The notes beneath the pieces are model-generated. The model was not told the origin of the DNA. It ran no database searches and was given only the letters and a program-made list of their open reading frames with translations. Position numbers and translations under genes: made by a program. This document shows, in pieces, positions 9,178 through 21,683 of a stretch of 64,000 nt of DNA (position 1 is the first letter of the stretch; each line of letters begins with the position of its first letter). The stretch is from an uncultured Verrucomicrobiota bacterium (GTDB lineage Bacteria; Verrucomicrobiota; Verrucomicrobiae; Verrucomicrobiales; DEV007), in assembly GCA_902591645.1 (NCBI GenBank), contig CACJBM010000002.1, positions 25,982-89,981 of the forward strand, given 5' to 3'.

Positions 9178-9966
9178 ATGTCGGATTCCAGTCTAACAAA
9201 GCGAATAATACCCTGCCTCGATGTTACTGACGGTCGAGTCGTGAAAGGAACAAAATTTCTACAACTCCGCGATGCTGGGGATCCTGTAGAATGCGCTGTG
9301 GCCTACGATGCTCAAGGAGCTGACGAGCTCGTCTTCTTAGACATTACAGCTTCATCAGATGAAAGAAACACCATGGTGGACGTTGTTGAAAAGACAGCTC
9401 AGAAATGTTTTATGCCGCTCACAGTTGGAGGAGGGATCCGGACCGTTGAAGATATGCGTATAATGCTACATGCAGGAGCAGATAAGGTTGGAGTAAATAC
9501 ATCAGCAGTAAATAATCCTGATATTATTTCAGAAGGATCGAAAGCATTTGGCTCCCAATGCATTGTAGTTGCAATTGATGCAAAAAAAGATCCAGAAAAA
9601 AATTCATGGCAAGTTTATACTCATGGCGGGCGCAAACCCATTGACTTGGATGCAGTCGAGTGGGCAAAAGAAGTTGAGAGCCGGGGCGCTGGAGAAATTC
9701 TTCTGACCAGCATGGATGCCGATGGAACAAAAGATGGTTACGATATTGAGTTAAATGCTAGGGTCAGCGAATCATTGAATATTCCTGTGATTGCGAGTGG
9801 TGGAGCCGGAAAATTAGAACATATGGCAGAGGTATTAGACAAAGGCAAAGCTGACGCAGTACTCGCCGCAAGTATTTTCCATTTTGGAGAATTCACCGTA
9901 GGTGATGTTAAGGATTACCTTTCTTCGGCAGGGGTCCCTGTCCGACCTATATTTATACCGAATTGA
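9178..9966 (+). CDS. hisF: Imidazole glycerol phosphate synthase subunit HisF
   Basis: Cyclase subunit of IGP synthase. With ammonia from HisH it converts PRFAR to imidazole glycerol phosphate and AICAR in histidine synthesis. The (beta/alpha)8 barrel is complete at 262 residues. The first catalytic Asp is in [16 protein letters not shown] (Asp15); the second is in [11 protein letters not shown]. The phosphate-binding loops LTVGGGIR and VIASGGAGK are present. No other his gene is in the window. Its last 52 bases overlap the tail of the convergent symporter gene. A GAGGA sequence directly precedes the ATG. Confidence 0.96.
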   Translation: MSDSSLTKRIIPCLDVTDGRVVKGTKFLQLRDAGDPVECAVAYDAQGADELVFLDITASSDERNTMVDVVEKTAQKCFMPLTVGGGIRTVEDMRIMLHAGADKVGVNTSAVNNPDIISEGSKAFGSQCIVVAIDAKKDPEKNSWQVYTHGGRKPIDLDAVEWAKEVESRGAGEILLTSMDADGTKDGYDIELNARVSESLNIPVIASGGAGKLEHMAEVLDKGKADAVLAASIFHFGEFTVGDVKDYLSSAGVPVRPIFIPN

Positions 9967-11417
9967 GTTATAAAAATCGTTAAAAAATTCATTCCTAGAC
10001 CCCAGATTCCAGCGTGGATCCCATAAGGTCTTGGATTTGCTCCCATAGTCAAATATACCGCTATCAGCGTGCCTGCGATAACTCCAAAGAAAATAGAACG
10101 GGCCTTTATTTTTTTACATTGGATGCCCAGCATTACCGCAGGAGCGATCTGAGCTAAGACTTCTAGTTTTATTTCTAAAAGCCTCCAAATCGTCTGACCT
10201 TGCAAAGCAATAGTAAGCATGACAACTAAGATCATAATTATGATAGAAGTAGATTTTCCAACGCGTGTTAATTCGCTATTGTTAGCTTCTGGATAGTATA
10301 TGCGGTAAAGATCATTCGTTACTAATGATGAAATAGCCAATAAAGCTGAATCAATAGTCGACATCGTTGCTGCTATGACAGCCGCAACTAATAGAGGTCC
10401 CATGATAGCAAGTGCAGGCAATTCCTGTACTAATTTTCCTACCATCAATAAGGTAGTTCGATCTGATTCCTCTTTACCAAGACCTGGAATAATGGAAATA
10501 GCCATTACTCCCAGAAGAACTAGAAAAAAGGTTGTGAATAAAGGCATGAATGCCATTAACTGGAGAGAGCGCTTAAGGGTTCTCTCATCCCTCGCAGCAT
10601 AAATGCGCTGGATAGCATGAGGATACATAGAAATTCCAAAAAAGAATAATAATATCGAACTTAGCCATGTTATTTTTTGTTCTAGAATGGGCGGATGCCA
10701 AATGTCCGGTCGTGCAGCTTCAAGACCTTCAGCTACTCCTGCGGGACCACCCAAATGAAAAAATAGAGCAAATGCAATAAATCCCAAACTCAATAAGAGT
10801 ATTATACCCTGCGTCACATCAGTCCAGGCCACGCTCCGCATACCACCCATTGTCTCATAGATTAACATCACAAGTGCGAGAACAATAACAGCTATATTAA
10901 AGTTGACTCGCCCATCACTGACCACTTCAGCCAGTTTTCCAAGAGCGAGCAAATTGGTAAGAACGTAATTACCCAAACCAAATATGCCTAGCAACACAAT
11001 AAATATTGTGAGTGGCCGAAATGAAAATCGGTCCTGAACAAAATCACCTAAAGTGATGAAACGGCGTCTGTTTGAAAGCCTATAAAGCCTCGGAGCAAAA
11101 ATAAAATACCCCCCTATGACAGCCATCATGGCTCCTACTGTATAAATGGTTGGGAACCCATCCCTGTATGCTTTGCCTACAAACCCCATGAAACTATTAC
11201 CACTATATTGCGTAGCATACAGCGTAAGAAAAAGCACACCAAACCCAAAGGATCTACCTCCAAGATAATGATCATCTAGTGTGTTCTCTTTTTTTGCTCT
11301 GTGCCCAAGCCAACCGATTCCAATAAGAGCCAGCACATAAAGTCCTATAAAAGTTAATCCTCCAGTACCAAGTGCATACCCAGAAGAATTCCCTATAAAA
11401 TTGTTAGTACTGATCAT
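9915..11417 (-). CDS. Sodium:solute symporter (SSS family)
   Basis: Na+-coupled membrane transporter with about 13 hydrophobic helices over 500 residues. Family signatures include YFLGGRS-like [16 protein letters not shown] near the N-terminus, the Na+-site region [20 protein letters not shown], and the GG-box [17 protein letters not shown]. The start is placed at the ATG at 11417, which overlaps the preceding DUF3311 gene by 14 bases; a start at 11456 would add 13 Arg-rich residues. Position after bioA and a DUF3311 protein suggests a vitamin, precursor or carboxylate substrate, as in PanF, but this is inference. The 3' end overlaps convergent hisF by 52 bases. Confidence 0.9.
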   Translation of the reverse strand: MISTNNFIGNSSGYALGTGGLTFIGLYVLALIGIGWLGHRAKKENTLDDHYLGGRSFGFGVLFLTLYATQYSGNSFMGFVGKAYRDGFPTIYTVGAMMAVIGGYFIFAPRLYRLSNRRRFITLGDFVQDRFSFRPLTIFIVLLGIFGLGNYVLTNLLALGKLAEVVSDGRVNFNIAVIVLALVMLIYETMGGMRSVAWTDVTQGIILLLSLGFIAFALFFHLGGPAGVAEGLEAARPDIWHPPILEQKITWLSSILLFFFGISMYPHAIQRIYAARDERTLKRSLQLMAFMPLFTTFFLVLLGVMAISIIPGLGKEESDRTTLLMVGKLVQELPALAIMGPLLVAAVIAATMSTIDSALLAISSLVTNDLYRIYYPEANNSELTRVGKSTSIIIMILVVMLTIALQGQTIWRLLEIKLEVLAQIAPAVMLGIQCKKIKARSIFFGVIAGTLIAVYLTMGANPRPYGIHAGIWGLGMNFLTIFITQFGINIGRTGTPAEER

Positions 11418-11682
11418 CCTCCTCCGATCTAGCCGAAATCTCCCAATAACAACCAATAAGAACTGCCATTAAAATCGCAAAGCTTATTGAACCAGCAATA
11501 GCATATATAAACCAAAACGGTATTCCAAAGAGCCTAACAGATGAAGGTTCAACAAAGCACCAAGGCACAGCAAGGAACAAAAACACAAGAGGCGATAAAA
11601 GAACCAATAAACGTTTCACTAGAACAAACTGTAGATTACCAGATTCTCCTGAAACAGATAAATGTTCAACCTCATTAACCAA
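11404..11682 (-). CDS. DUF3311-like small membrane protein, symporter partner
   Basis: A 92-residue protein with two hydrophobic segments (about 24-42 and 55-80) joined by a short loop containing RLFGIPFWFIYA. This G-x-P-[FW]-[FW] pattern is typical of DUF3311/DUF997 proteins, small membrane proteins encoded directly before sodium:solute symporters (for example YhdT before PanF). The N-terminus overlaps the bioA stop by 8 bases and the C-terminus overlaps the symporter start by 14 bases, so the three genes appear translationally coupled. Biochemical role is unknown; accessory subunit is the natural guess. Confidence 0.7.
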   Translation of the reverse strand: MVNEVEHLSVSGESGNLQFVLVKRLLVLLSPLVFLFLAVPWCFVEPSSVRLFGIPFWFIYAIAGSISFAILMAVLIGCYWEISARSEEDDQY

Positions 11683-12925
11683 GAACTTTTTCTATCGCTT
11701 TCTGTAAAGCAATAATCGAATCACTAATCTGATCATTTTTAATTACTAGAGGCGGCATAAAAACAATAGTATTTCCGATAGCGCGAGTCAGGAGCCCATA
11801 ATCTCTTGCAACATTACAAACTTCAGGACCAATGATCTGGCCGTTTCCTAATAATTCTATCCCTGAAATTAATCCGCACTGACGAACTTCCATTACTTGC
11901 TGGTTCTCTGTCTTTAATTTTTCTAGAACTTTATTTAAGTGATTAATTTTTTCTGGAAGTTCAGACAATGTTGATTCTATTTCAAAAATTTTCAGGCTAG
12001 CCAATGCTGCAGCACATCCAATAGGATTTCCACTATAACTGTGGCCATAGTAAAAGGTATTCTCTTGACCATCGAGAAAAGCATCAAAAATTTCAGCCGT
12101 TGTAAGAGTTGCGGCTAAAGGTAAATATCCTCCAGTCAAACCCTTGGCTAAAGCCATTATATCCGGAATAACACCCTCGTGTTCGCAAGCAAACATCTTA
12201 CCTGTCCTGCCAAAACCGGTCATAACTTCATCGAGTATTAATAAAGCTTGGTTAGAATCACACCAATTCCTTATTTGGCTCAACATTCCCTCGGGCCAGA
12301 GTCGTATCCCGGCAGCCCCTTGAACCATTGGCTCAAGAACAACTGCAGCTATTTCATTGCAATCCAATTTATTTAATTCTTCCACAGAATTAAGACGAAT
12401 TACCGACAACCCAAGATCAGAAAATCTTGCAGAAAATCTCTCAACTCCACACAAAGAAGAAGCTCCCAGAGTATCACCATGATAAGCATTATCAAAAGTA
12501 ACAAAACGCTGCCTCTTAGATTCGCCTTTTATTTGAAAATATTGAATTGCCATTTTCATTGCACACTCAATAGCGGTAGAACCATCATCGGAAAAAAATG
12601 CACGCTGCAAGCTGTCAGATGGAAATAATCCAATTAACTTCTCAGCTAGAAGTATCGCAGGCTCATTGGTTGTACCTAAAAATGAACAGTGAGCAATCTT
12701 TGATAGCTGTTGAATGATCGCTTCATTGATTGTCGGATGGCAATGCCCATGCACGTTAGTCCAAATGGAAGCATTTCCATCAATATATCGACGCCCTAGT
12801 GTGTCATAAATATACACACCATTACCCCGCTCAATCACAAGTGGTTCAGATGTATCTGAACACCACTCAGACATAGGCGTAAATGGATGCCAAATAAAGG
12901 ACTTGTCCTTTTCACCAAGATTCAC
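11675..12925 (-). CDS. bioA: Adenosylmethionine-8-amino-7-oxononanoate aminotransferase
   Basis: PLP enzyme of biotin synthesis that transfers the amino group of S-adenosylmethionine to KAPA, giving DAPA. The 416 residues include the N-terminal IWHPFTPMSEW (about 10-20) that is specific to BioA among class III aminotransferases. Also visible are FFSDDGSTAIECAMKMA for cofactor binding, LILDEVMTGFGRTG, and the Schiff-base Lys in ALAKGLTGGYLPL. It heads a minus-strand operon with DUF3311 and a symporter. bioD lies 46 kb away at 59133; bioB, bioF and the pimeloyl genes are not in the window. Confidence 0.95.
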   Translation of the reverse strand: MNLGEKDKSFIWHPFTPMSEWCSDTSEPLVIERGNGVYIYDTLGRRYIDGNASIWTNVHGHCHPTINEAIIQQLSKIAHCSFLGTTNEPAILLAEKLIGLFPSDSLQRAFFSDDGSTAIECAMKMAIQYFQIKGESKRQRFVTFDNAYHGDTLGASSLCGVERFSARFSDLGLSVIRLNSVEELNKLDCNEIAAVVLEPMVQGAAGIRLWPEGMLSQIRNWCDSNQALLILDEVMTGFGRTGKMFACEHEGVIPDIMALAKGLTGGYLPLAATLTTAEIFDAFLDGQENTFYYGHSYSGNPIGCAAALASLKIFEIESTLSELPEKINHLNKVLEKLKTENQQVMEVRQCGLISGIELLGNGQIIGPEVCNVARDYGLLTRAIGNTIVFMPPLVIKNDQISDSIIALQKAIEKVLG

Positions 12926-13031
12926 TCTGCAACTAGACTAACAATCTAAATTCCTTAGTACAATCCAAGAAATAAGATAAGATGAAAACTTAAGCTCCTA
13001 TAAAATCTTAGAGCAAAATGTGAATACCTAA

Positions 13032-16000
13032 TTAAGCCTCTAAGGATTTAGGTTCATTATCATCAGAACTCTCTTCAGCCGCTGCATCAGAACTCTCTTC
13101 AGCCGCTGCATCAGAACTCTCTTCAGCCGCTGCATCAGAACTCTCTTCAGCCGCTGCATCAGAACTCTCTTCAACCGCTGCATCAGAACTCTCTTCAGCC
13201 GCTGCATCAGAACTCTCTTCAGGCGCTACATCAGAACTCTCTTCAGCCGCTGCATCAGAACTCTCTTCAGCTATTTGCCCAAAACTAACTCCAGGAATGC
13301 CTTCAGAGCTCTGCTCATCTGATCCTTCTAATTGTCCTTCAGTGGAATCTCCCTCACCCTCTAACTCAGGAGGCTCGACAGTTTCCAAAGGTTGTGCTGT
13401 TCTCTTAGTGGCAAAACCACTGCCTGCAGGTATAAGATGACCCATAATAACATTCTCCTTAAAACCTTTGAGCAAATCACTCTTACCAAGAGTCGCCGCA
13501 TCAGTTAAAACCCGAGTCGTATCCTGGAAACTTGCAGCCGAAATGAAGCTTTCAGTCTCAAGAGAAGCCTTAGTGATACCCAACAAGACAGGCTCACCTT
13601 CTGCTGGCTTACCTCCCTGTTCCTGCATTTTCTCATTTACACTGACAAATTCAGTTCTCTCAACCTGATCCCCCCAAAGGAAAGTCGTATCACCAGGATC
13701 AGTAATTCGAACCTTCCTCAACATTTGCCTAACAATTATCTCAATGTGCTTATCATTAATTTCAACACCTTGAAGACGATAAACTTCTTGAACTTCAAAG
13801 ACTAGATGCTCCATCAGCTTATGAGTTCCCTCAATCTCAAGAATCTCATGAGGAATTTTAGGCCCATCTGTAAGAAGATCTGCCCTTTTAACAGTATCAT
13901 CTTCATAAACTGTAATATGTTTATTACGAGGAATGAGATGCTCAGCAGTTTCACCAGTTTCAGGATCAGTAATGATGAGCTTACGTTTACCTCGTGACAT
14001 ACCATCAAACCCAACAACACCATCAATTTTTGCAATCTCAGCATGATCTTTTGGTTTACGGGCTTCAAATAATTCAGCAACACGTGGAAGACCACCGGTA
14101 ATATCTTTTGTCTTGGCCAATTTTCTTGGTGTTCTTGCCAATAATGCACCCCCTTGCACTTTCTCTTTATCTTTAACGGAAAGGTGAGCACCAGTAGGGA
14201 CTGAATAGCTTGCTAGTATTTCCTTAGTTTTTGCATCAGTTATGACTATCTGAGGATGAAGATCCTCCTTATGCTCAATAACCACCATTCCTTGAACTCC
14301 GGTAGCTTCATCCTTTTCCTTCTTCACAGTAATACCTGGAATCATGTCTCGGAATTCAATCTTGCCACCCTTTTCAGTAATGATCGGAACATTGTGAGGA
14401 TCCCATGTGGCAATCTGATCACCTCGGGAAATTTGTGCCCCATCGCTAGGATCAATAATTGTGCCAATTACAAGAGGATGAGATTCGAGCTCCATCCCCT
14501 TTTCATCTATCACTGATAAAGCACCACTTTTATTTAGTACAATAAACTTACCATCCAATGACTCTACAGTCCTGAGATCCTTATAACGAATCGTTCCATT
14601 ATGCCCAACATGAATGACAGGTTGCTTGAGCGCCTGCTGTGCCACACCTCCAATGTGGAAAGTACGCATAGTGAGTTGAGTTCCAGGCTCACCAATTGAC
14701 TGAGCAGCTATAATCCCTACTGCTTCACCAATCTTGACAGGATCACCATTAGCTAAATTAAGTCCATAACACTTCGCACAGCAACCTCTCGACGACTCAC
14801 AAGTTAAAACAGAACGTATCCTCATTGTTTCGTGCCCAATGTCCTGAAGCTTTAGTGATGTAGCTTCATCAATCAGTTGGTCAACTTCAACGATCACTTC
14901 CTGCGAAACCGGATCAGTGATTTTTTCGCAACTCGTTCTTCCATAAACTCTGGTTGCTAGTTCAACGACTTCCTCATCACCTTCATAAACCGAAGAAACA
15001 CTAATTCCCTGTGTTGTACCACAATCCAACTCCGTAATGATGACGTCTTGGGAAACATCAACAAGTTTTCTAGTTAAGTAACCAGAGTCAGCTGTTTTAA
15101 GAGCAGTATCCGCCAAACCTTTACGTGCTCCGTGAGTAGAAACAAAATACTCAAGAACAGATAAACCTTCACGGAAATTAGAGGTAATGGGTCGCTCAAT
15201 AATTTCACCTGAAGGCTTCGCCATTAGACCTCGCATTCCTGAGAGCTGCTTGATCTGTTGCTTGTTACCCCTAGCACCAGAATCCACCATCATGTAAAGT
15301 GGATTAGCTATCTCATTACCATCGTTATATTCTAGCGTTCTATAAAGAGCTCCAGCAATTTTATCTCCAGCCGCTGTCCATATATCAATTACTTTATTGT
15401 ACCGCTCCCCGTCCGTAATAATACCTTTACGGTACTGCTTCTGAACAACATCCAATTGTTTGTAAGCATTTTTAAGTTCAATCCGCTTTTCATCTGGAAT
15501 AACCATATCGGTAATACCAATAGAAACACCAGCCCTCGTGGCTTCCCTAAATCCTAATTGCTTAAGCAAATCAAGCGTTTGAACTGTGCCTTTAGGTCCA
15601 GCAACTTGGAAAGTTCTCCAGATAATATCCGAGAGTTGTTTTTTCGCAATCGTCTCATTGATAAACCCAAGAGATTTCCCACTCTCATTCTCACATTTAG
15701 GCCATATCTCATTAAAACGAACACGACCAGGTGTAGTCTCTATAGTAATCGCTTCATGATCTCCATAAATAGTATCTTTGCCTCTATCAGGATTCGCTAG
15801 GCGAATCTTGCAATGCAGGGAAACCGCTCGTTCCGCAATGGCATACTCAACCTCAGTAGTTGATTCAAACAACGGTACACGTTGATCCTCTTTATCCTTA
15901 TACGTGATATGGTGGCGATGATGTGTAAGGAAATACGCCCCAAGCGTAATGTCTTGAGAAGGTGTAGTTATTGGTCTGCCACTAGAAGGTGAGAAGATAT

Positions 16001-17480
16001 TATTCGGCGCCAGCATCAAAAGCCTAGCCTCCATTTGTGCCTCAACTGACAAAGGAACATGAACTGCCATTTGGTCACCATCAAAATCAGCATTGTAAGC
16101 TGAACATGTCAGAGGATGTAAACGAATAGCTGATCCTTCAATTAGAACAGGTTCAAAGGCCTGGATAGATAGTCTGTGCAGTGTAGGTGCACGGTTCAAC
16201 ATTACCGGGTGTCCTTTTGTAACCTCTTCAAGTATATCCCAAACCTCAGGAGTTTTACGCTCGATCATCTTCTTTGCCGAACGTACAGTATGCACATAGC
16301 CCAGTTCCTTTAGACGCCTTATAATAAAAGGCTCAAATAATACGAGCGCCATCTTTTTAGGCAATCCGCATTGATGTAGTTTTAATTCTGGACCAATAAC
16401 AATTACTGACCGGCCTGAATAATCGACTCGCTTTCCTAACAGGTTCTGACGAAACCTTCCGCCTTTACCCTTTAACATGTCAGAAAGAGATTTTAACGCG
16501 CGGTTACCAGCTCCAGTTACCGCACGACCATGTCTTCCATTATCAAAAAGAGCATCCACAGCTTCTTGGAGCATCCGTTTCTCATTACGAATAATTACTT
16601 CAGGAGTTTTTAACTGAAGCAAATTCTTTAGACGATTGTTCCTGTTAATTACCCTTCTGTATAAATCATTAAGATCAGAAGTTGCAAACCTTCCACCTTC
16701 TAAGGGAACTAGCGGCCTCAAATCTGGAGGTATGACTGGCAAAACTTCAAGAATCATCCACTCAGGACGTGTATGACTACTGGCAAATCCCTGAGCAAGT
16801 TTAAGCCTCTTCGACAACTTTTTACGAACTTGCTTAGAACGCGTTTTCGTCATCGCATCCTCTAACTCCTCTACTAAAGAAATAAGATCAATGCCAGCAA
16901 GCAAATCACGAACAGCTTCTGCACCCATACCTGCACGGAAACTATCTTCGCCAAATTCCTCTTCAGCTTCGCGTAACTCTTGCTCTGTGAGCAACTGCGC
17001 AAGCTCCAGAGGAGTGTTACCTGGATCAGTAACAATGTAATCCTCGTAATAGATCACTCTCTCCAACATACGGGCACTCATGTCCAGCATCAGGCCAATA
17101 CGCGAAGGCATACACTTGTAGAACCAGATATGACTTACTGGTACAGCAAGCTCAATGTGCCCTTGTCGCTCACGACGAACACGTGACAGTGTAACCTCTA
17201 CACCACAACGATCACAGATTACTCCTTTGTGCTTAATCCTCTTATATTTTCCACAGGCACATTCCCAATCTTTTGTGGGCCCAAAGATGCGCTCACAGAA
17301 AAGACCTCCTTTTTCAGGTTTAAATGTTCTGTAATTAATAGTTTCAGGATTTTTTACTTCACCGAAACTCCAACTGCGGATTGTATCAGCAGCAGCCACG
17401 GTAATGGTTACCTTGGAAAAATTAGTTTCTTTTTTATTATCAGCTCCAAAAAGCTCTTGGATATTGGACTCTACGCTCAT
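13032..17480 (-). CDS. rpoC: DNA-directed RNA polymerase subunit beta'
   Basis: Largest catalytic subunit of RNA polymerase. The N-terminal zinc site uses Cys74, Cys76, Cys89 and Cys92; the catalytic Mg-binding NADFDGDQM is at 463-471; a second zinc cluster [11 protein letters not shown] lies in the C-terminal half, followed by the [25 protein letters not shown] bridge and trigger region. Total length is 1482, longer than E. coli (1407). The excess includes a C-terminal extension of about 100 acidic, Ala/Ser-rich residues that starts after the conserved [12 protein letters not shown] end segment and contains nine [12 protein letters not shown] repeats. It lies 56 bases after rpoB. Confidence 0.98.
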   Translation of the reverse strand: MSVESNIQELFGADNKKETNFSKVTITVAAADTIRSWSFGEVKNPETINYRTFKPEKGGLFCERIFGPTKDWECACGKYKRIKHKGVICDRCGVEVTLSRVRRERQGHIELAVPVSHIWFYKCMPSRIGLMLDMSARMLERVIYYEDYIVTDPGNTPLELAQLLTEQELREAEEEFGEDSFRAGMGAEAVRDLLAGIDLISLVEELEDAMTKTRSKQVRKKLSKRLKLAQGFASSHTRPEWMILEVLPVIPPDLRPLVPLEGGRFATSDLNDLYRRVINRNNRLKNLLQLKTPEVIIRNEKRMLQEAVDALFDNGRHGRAVTGAGNRALKSLSDMLKGKGGRFRQNLLGKRVDYSGRSVIVIGPELKLHQCGLPKKMALVLFEPFIIRRLKELGYVHTVRSAKKMIERKTPEVWDILEEVTKGHPVMLNRAPTLHRLSIQAFEPVLIEGSAIRLHPLTCSAYNADFDGDQMAVHVPLSVEAQMEARLLMLAPNNIFSPSSGRPITTPSQDITLGAYFLTHHRHHITYKDKEDQRVPLFESTTEVEYAIAERAVSLHCKIRLANPDRGKDTIYGDHEAITIETTPGRVRFNEIWPKCENESGKSLGFINETIAKKQLSDIIWRTFQVAGPKGTVQTLDLLKQLGFREATRAGVSIGITDMVIPDEKRIELKNAYKQLDVVQKQYRKGIITDGERYNKVIDIWTAAGDKIAGALYRTLEYNDGNEIANPLYMMVDSGARGNKQQIKQLSGMRGLMAKPSGEIIERPITSNFREGLSVLEYFVSTHGARKGLADTALKTADSGYLTRKLVDVSQDVIITELDCGTTQGISVSSVYEGDEEVVELATRVYGRTSCEKITDPVSQEVIVEVDQLIDEATSLKLQDIGHETMRIRSVLTCESSRGCCAKCYGLNLANGDPVKIGEAVGIIAAQSIGEPGTQLTMRTFHIGGVAQQALKQPVIHVGHNGTIRYKDLRTVESLDGKFIVLNKSGALSVIDEKGMELESHPLVIGTIIDPSDGAQISRGDQIATWDPHNVPIITEKGGKIEFRDMIPGITVKKEKDEATGVQGMVVIEHKEDLHPQIVITDAKTKEILASYSVPTGAHLSVKDKEKVQGGALLARTPRKLAKTKDITGGLPRVAELFEARKPKDHAEIAKIDGVVGFDGMSRGKRKLIITDPETGETAEHLIPRNKHITVYEDDTVKRADLLTDGPKIPHEILEIEGTHKLMEHLVFEVQEVYRLQGVEINDKHIEIIVRQMLRKVRITDPGDTTFLWGDQVERTEFVSVNEKMQEQGGKPAEGEPVLLGITKASLETESFISAASFQDTTRVLTDAATLGKSDLLKGFKENVIMGHLIPAGSGFATKRTAQPLETVEPPELEGEGDSTEGQLEGSDEQSSEGIPGVSFGQIAEESSDAAAEESSDVAPEESSDAAAEESSDAAVEESSDAAAEESSDAAAEESSDAAAEESSDAAAEESSDDNEPKSLEA
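13061..13276 (-). repeat. rpoC: Tandem 24-bp repeat encoding the RpoC C-terminal tail
   Basis: Nine near-perfect copies of a 24-base unit (plus-strand core TCAGAACTCTCTTCAGCCGC) fill the 3' end of rpoC. Each encodes an eight-residue [12 protein letters not shown] unit. Only a few substitutions separate copies: DVAP, DAAV and the terminal DDNE. The very high nucleotide identity points to recent duplication by slippage, and copy number is likely variable among strains. Confidence 0.93.
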
Positions 17481-17536
17481 GATTTTTAGCAGTCTTAAAT
17501 CTTTATAAACTCTATATTATTTTTTCTCTCTAGCTC

Positions 17537-20500
17537 CTATGCACTGGTTCTGGACTCATCTACATCTATAATAGAAGGGGCGCTCTCACCAACTTTGACG
17601 TCAAGACAAAGGCTACGCATTTCTTTAATTAACACATTAAAGGATTCAGGAGTCCCGGCCTCAAGGCTGTTGTCTCCCTTAACAATTGATTCATAAATCC
17701 TTGTTCTACCTTGAACGTCATCTGACTTAACCGTTAATAGTTCCTGCAAGGTATATGCTGCACCGTATGCTTCTAGTGCCCATACCTCCATTTCCCCGAA
17801 ACGCTGACCACCATACTGGGCCTTTCCGCCCAACGGCTGCTGAGTCACGAGTGAATATGGACCAACGGCACGCGCATGAATTTTATCCGCTACCAAGTGA
17901 CCAAGTTTAAGCATATAAATATATCCAACCACAACTTCTTGATGGAAAGGATCACCTGTGAGGCCATCATAAAGTTGGGACTTCCCATTCAAACCAATCC
18001 AATTAAAACCTTCAGTGGATTTAGCTTCTTTCAGGTATTCAATGATTCTAGTTTCGGGTATACCATCAAAAATTGGGGTAGCAACCTTGAATCCTAATGC
18101 CTTCGCAGCAACACCCAAGTGTGTCTCTAGGACCTGGCCCACATTCATTCGAGAAGGAACACCTAAGGGATTTAAACAAATATCAACAGGGGTTCCATCC
18201 TCAAGAAATGGCATATCTTCTTCAGGAACAATTTTAGCAACTACTCCCTTATTTCCGTGACGTCCTGCCATCTTATCGCCGACTGACAATTTACGTTTGC
18301 TGGCAACATAAACTCTAACAGATTTAATGATCCCTGGATCAACCTCGTCACCACTTTCCATACGATCAAGGGATCGTTCGCGCTCTGAATCAATATCACC
18401 AAATTTTGGTGCAAAACTGGCAATGATATCCATGATCTTATTCCTTATCGGAGAAGGATCGATCTCAATCGAACCGTGAGCTGCTGCCAACTTTCGTAGA
18501 AGTGTCTTTGTAATTTTACGGTTAGCCGGAATAATAAGCTCCCCAGATTTACTATCCACAACATCTAAAGGAATCTTCTCACCCAAAAGAATATCAGAAA
18601 GTTTCTCGGTAAGTTGATCGGTTAATTCATCGCGTTTTTTCTTATGGTCTGAATCAATAGTCTTGAGCTGTTTTTTAATCTCAGCCTCTGACATTTGTTC
18701 TTTCTCTGCGACATTACGTGAAGAAACCCTAACATCCATTACAATGCCAGTGCACCCTGAAGGGACACGTAATGATGTGTCCTTAACATCAGCTGCTTTT
18801 TCACCAAATATAGCACGTAATAATCGTTCCTCTGGAGCCAATTCAGTTTCACTCTTTGGGGTAATTTTTCCAACAAGAATATCACCAGGTTTAACTTCTG
18901 CTCCAATACGAATTACTCCATCAGGTCCAAGATCCGATAAGGCCTCTTCTCCTACATTAGGTATATCCCTAGTAATCTCTTCTGGGCCCAGCTTAGTATC
19001 TCGGGCCCCAACATCAAAATTAGAAATATGTATTGATGTATAAACATCATCCTTCACAACTCTCTCAGATATAGTGATCGCGTCCTCAAAGTTATAACCA
19101 TTCCAAGGCATGAAAGCGACAAGAACATTTTTACCCAATGCAAGTTCACCATTCTCTGTACAAGGCCCGTCCGCTAATACATCGCCCTCCTTAACTTTCT
19201 GACCCTTCGTCACAATCGGCCTCTGATTAATGCATGTGCCAGAATTAGAACGCATAAATTTGCGTAAAGGATAAATATAGATCCCTTTGTTTGGATCACT
19301 CTTTAACTTACGAGGATCTGACAAAAACTTTTGATCTGAAACATGTAATTCACCGTCAGAAGTAACTACAATTATTTCAGCTGTTGCCGCAGCAACTTTT
19401 CCTGGTCCCTCGGAAACAACAACGGCCCGTGAATCACGTGCAGCTTTTCCTTCCATTCCTGTACCCACCAATGGCGACTCTGCGCAAAGCAAAGGAACAC
19501 CTTGGCGTTGCATGTTGGATCCCATCAAAGCCCTGTTAGCATCATCATGCTCAAGAAATGGTATAAGAGACGCCGCAATTGAAACCAATTGTTTAGGCGA
19601 AACGTCCATGAGTGAAGCTTCCTTAGGGTCAATCTCAAGAAAATCCCCTCTATAACGTGCAGTGATCCTCTCAGAAGTAAACTTACCCGTATCATCTAAA
19701 GGATTATTTGCTTGTGCTATAACTTCATTCTCCTCCTGATCTGCTGTTAAATAAGCAATGTCCTTTGTTACCTTACCGTTTTTAATTTTTCGATAAGGCG
19801 TTTCTATAAATCCAAATTCATTGATTCGAGCGAAAGTACTCATTGAATTTATCAATCCAATGTTTGGTCCTTCAGGCGTCTCAATAGGACAAATTCTTCC
19901 ATAATGTGATGGGTGAACATCACGAACTTCAAAGCCTGCACGATCTCGGTTAAGACCGCCAGGGCCTAGTGCTGACAAACGTCTTTTATGAGTCAACTCG
20001 GCCAAAGGATTTGTTTGGTCCATAAATTGACTCAATTGAGAACGACCAAAAAAGTCTCTAACGACAGCTGATAAAGCTTTTGGATTAATTAATTTCTGAG
20101 GCGTCATGCCATCCAAGTTGACATCAAACAAAGTCATCCGTTCTTTAACCAACCGCTCAGTACGAGCAAGACCTACTCTACATTGATTAGATAGCAATTC
20201 CCCAACTGCACGAACTCGTCGAGAACCAAGGTGATCAATATCATCTGTTATACCTTCCCCTTTTTTCAAATTCAGCAAATAGCGCATCGCTACTACAAAG
20301 TCCTCTGAAGTAAGAATTCTCTCTCCCTCATCAACTTTGAGTCGTAATTTTTGATTAATTTTATATCTACCAACTCGTGTCAGATCATATTTCTTAGGGT
20401 CAAAGAAAAGCCTCTTAAGGAGTGCCTTCGAATTTGTTGTGGTCGGCGGATCTCCAGGGCGCAAACGACGATAAATATCTTTCAGTGCTTCTTCCTCATC

Positions 20501-21373
20501 ATTGGATGGGTCCTTCCTCAAGGATTTAACTAAAATATCATCATCCTTAGTATCAATCACCTCAAGGCTCTTATGACCCAACTCCATTAGCTGGTGAACT
20601 ATACCAATAGTAAGGGGCTCGTATGCCTTTGCAACAATCACCTCCCCATCAATAACATCTTCCATTGGTGTCTTGGTTGAGAGCTCTTCCTCATCCATCT
20701 TAGCCGTAAGCTTAAGTTTTTTTACATCATAAAAAAGTTTACAGATATCGGAATCCTTCTCAAACCCAAGGGTACGAAGAAATGTCGTAGCAAGGAACTT
20801 TCTCCTGCGTCGACGACGGTCTAAATAAACGTAAAGCAAATCATTGGTATCAAATTGGACCTCTAACCAAGAACCTCTATCAGGGATTATTCGGAAACTA
20901 TGCAAGGTCTTGCCATTCAGATGAAGACTTGTCTCAAAACAAACCCCTGGAGAACGGTGCAATTGAGAAACAACTACTCGTTCCGCTCCATTAATAACAA
21001 AAGTTCCTCGAGCGGTCATTAGAGGCAGTTCGCCCATGTAAACTTTTTCCTCTTTCGTTCCAGCCTCATCCTTTAAGCGAAAAGTAACGTACAGAGGGGC
21101 GCTATAAGTCTCGGTATTGCGGATAGCCTCAAGAGCTGTCAGTTTAGGCTTACCAACATCATATGATACAAAATCCAAGGTCACCTTATCATCATATGAA
21201 TCAATTGGAAAAACCTCTTTGAATACCGCTTGCAAACCTATTTGCTTACGTTTGCTTGGAGCAACATCCTGTTGGAGGAAGTCCGCATAAGACTGGATTT
21301 GGATTCCAATGAGATTCGGAGCCTCAAGGACTTCGTCAATATTTCCAAAATGTTCGCGTATTCTTTCAGACAT
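17537..21373 (-). CDS. rpoB: DNA-directed RNA polymerase subunit beta
   Basis: Second-largest RNA polymerase subunit, 1278 residues. The rifampicin-region cluster is intact: [33 protein letters not shown]. Downstream are the [24 protein letters not shown] block, the active-site [11 protein letters not shown], the [14 protein letters not shown] motif and the C-terminal [25 protein letters not shown] clamp region. The rif-region residues that are commonly mutated (S of QLSQF, D of FMDQ, H of THKR, S of RLSAL) are wild type as written. It is preceded by a 354-base structured spacer after rplL and followed by rpoC after 56 bases. Confidence 0.98.
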   Translation of the reverse strand: MSERIREHFGNIDEVLEAPNLIGIQIQSYADFLQQDVAPSKRKQIGLQAVFKEVFPIDSYDDKVTLDFVSYDVGKPKLTALEAIRNTETYSAPLYVTFRLKDEAGTKEEKVYMGELPLMTARGTFVINGAERVVVSQLHRSPGVCFETSLHLNGKTLHSFRIIPDRGSWLEVQFDTNDLLYVYLDRRRRRRKFLATTFLRTLGFEKDSDICKLFYDVKKLKLTAKMDEEELSTKTPMEDVIDGEVIVAKAYEPLTIGIVHQLMELGHKSLEVIDTKDDDILVKSLRKDPSNDEEEALKDIYRRLRPGDPPTTTNSKALLKRLFFDPKKYDLTRVGRYKINQKLRLKVDEGERILTSEDFVVAMRYLLNLKKGEGITDDIDHLGSRRVRAVGELLSNQCRVGLARTERLVKERMTLFDVNLDGMTPQKLINPKALSAVVRDFFGRSQLSQFMDQTNPLAELTHKRRLSALGPGGLNRDRAGFEVRDVHPSHYGRICPIETPEGPNIGLINSMSTFARINEFGFIETPYRKIKNGKVTKDIAYLTADQEENEVIAQANNPLDDTGKFTSERITARYRGDFLEIDPKEASLMDVSPKQLVSIAASLIPFLEHDDANRALMGSNMQRQGVPLLCAESPLVGTGMEGKAARDSRAVVVSEGPGKVAAATAEIIVVTSDGELHVSDQKFLSDPRKLKSDPNKGIYIYPLRKFMRSNSGTCINQRPIVTKGQKVKEGDVLADGPCTENGELALGKNVLVAFMPWNGYNFEDAITISERVVKDDVYTSIHISNFDVGARDTKLGPEEITRDIPNVGEEALSDLGPDGVIRIGAEVKPGDILVGKITPKSETELAPEERLLRAIFGEKAADVKDTSLRVPSGCTGIVMDVRVSSRNVAEKEQMSEAEIKKQLKTIDSDHKKKRDELTDQLTEKLSDILLGEKIPLDVVDSKSGELIIPANRKITKTLLRKLAAAHGSIEIDPSPIRNKIMDIIASFAPKFGDIDSERERSLDRMESGDEVDPGIIKSVRVYVASKRKLSVGDKMAGRHGNKGVVAKIVPEEDMPFLEDGTPVDICLNPLGVPSRMNVGQVLETHLGVAAKALGFKVATPIFDGIPETRIIEYLKEAKSTEGFNWIGLNGKSQLYDGLTGDPFHQEVVVGYIYMLKLGHLVADKIHARAVGPYSLVTQQPLGGKAQYGGQRFGEMEVWALEAYGAAYTLQELLTVKSDDVQGRTRIYESIVKGDNSLEAGTPESFNVLIKEMRSLCLDVKVGESAPSIIDVDESRTSA

Positions 21374-21423
21374 AGTTTTGTTTGGTTTTGCTATGGACTA
21401 GGCAGAGTGTTTAGGCAGAAAAA

Positions 21424-21448
21424 CCTCATAGACTGCTAGTCCATGAGG
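21424..21448 (-). terminator. Terminator-like hairpin ahead of rpoB (attenuator candidate)
   Basis: CCTCAT and ATGAGG, then GACT and AGTC, pair around a three-base loop with one mismatch. On the transcribed minus strand the hairpin is followed directly by TTTTTCTG. It ends about 50 bases before the rpoB ATG, so partial termination here would reduce rpoBC transcription. Confidence 0.55.
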
Positions 21449-21647
21449 AAAAAATTGTAAGTGCTGCTCTGATCCCTTGTTTACACAAGAAAAGACCGGT
21501 CCGTCTTTACGGTATTTCCGGTTCTTTAATATAGTTGAGTATGTTGGGCGGTCAGTTCCGTTCCTTAAGGAATAGTGCAGCAAAATAAATTAGGCTTGGT
21601 TTTGAGTCAGATCCTCGATTTTATATGTATTAAAAATGTTACAAAAT

Positions 21648-21683
21648 AGCACAGCTAAGCACTAAAAAGTACTTAGCTGTGCT
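21648..21683 (-). terminator. Strong hairpin after rplL
   Basis: AGCACAGCTAAG (21648-21659) pairs perfectly with CTTAGCTGTGCT (21672-21683), and AC/GT extends the stem across one mismatch; the loop is A-rich. On the minus strand it is followed by ATTTTGTAAC, a weak T-run. It lies 45 bases after the rplL stop. It may be a partial terminator or an RNase III processing site. Confidence 0.6.
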
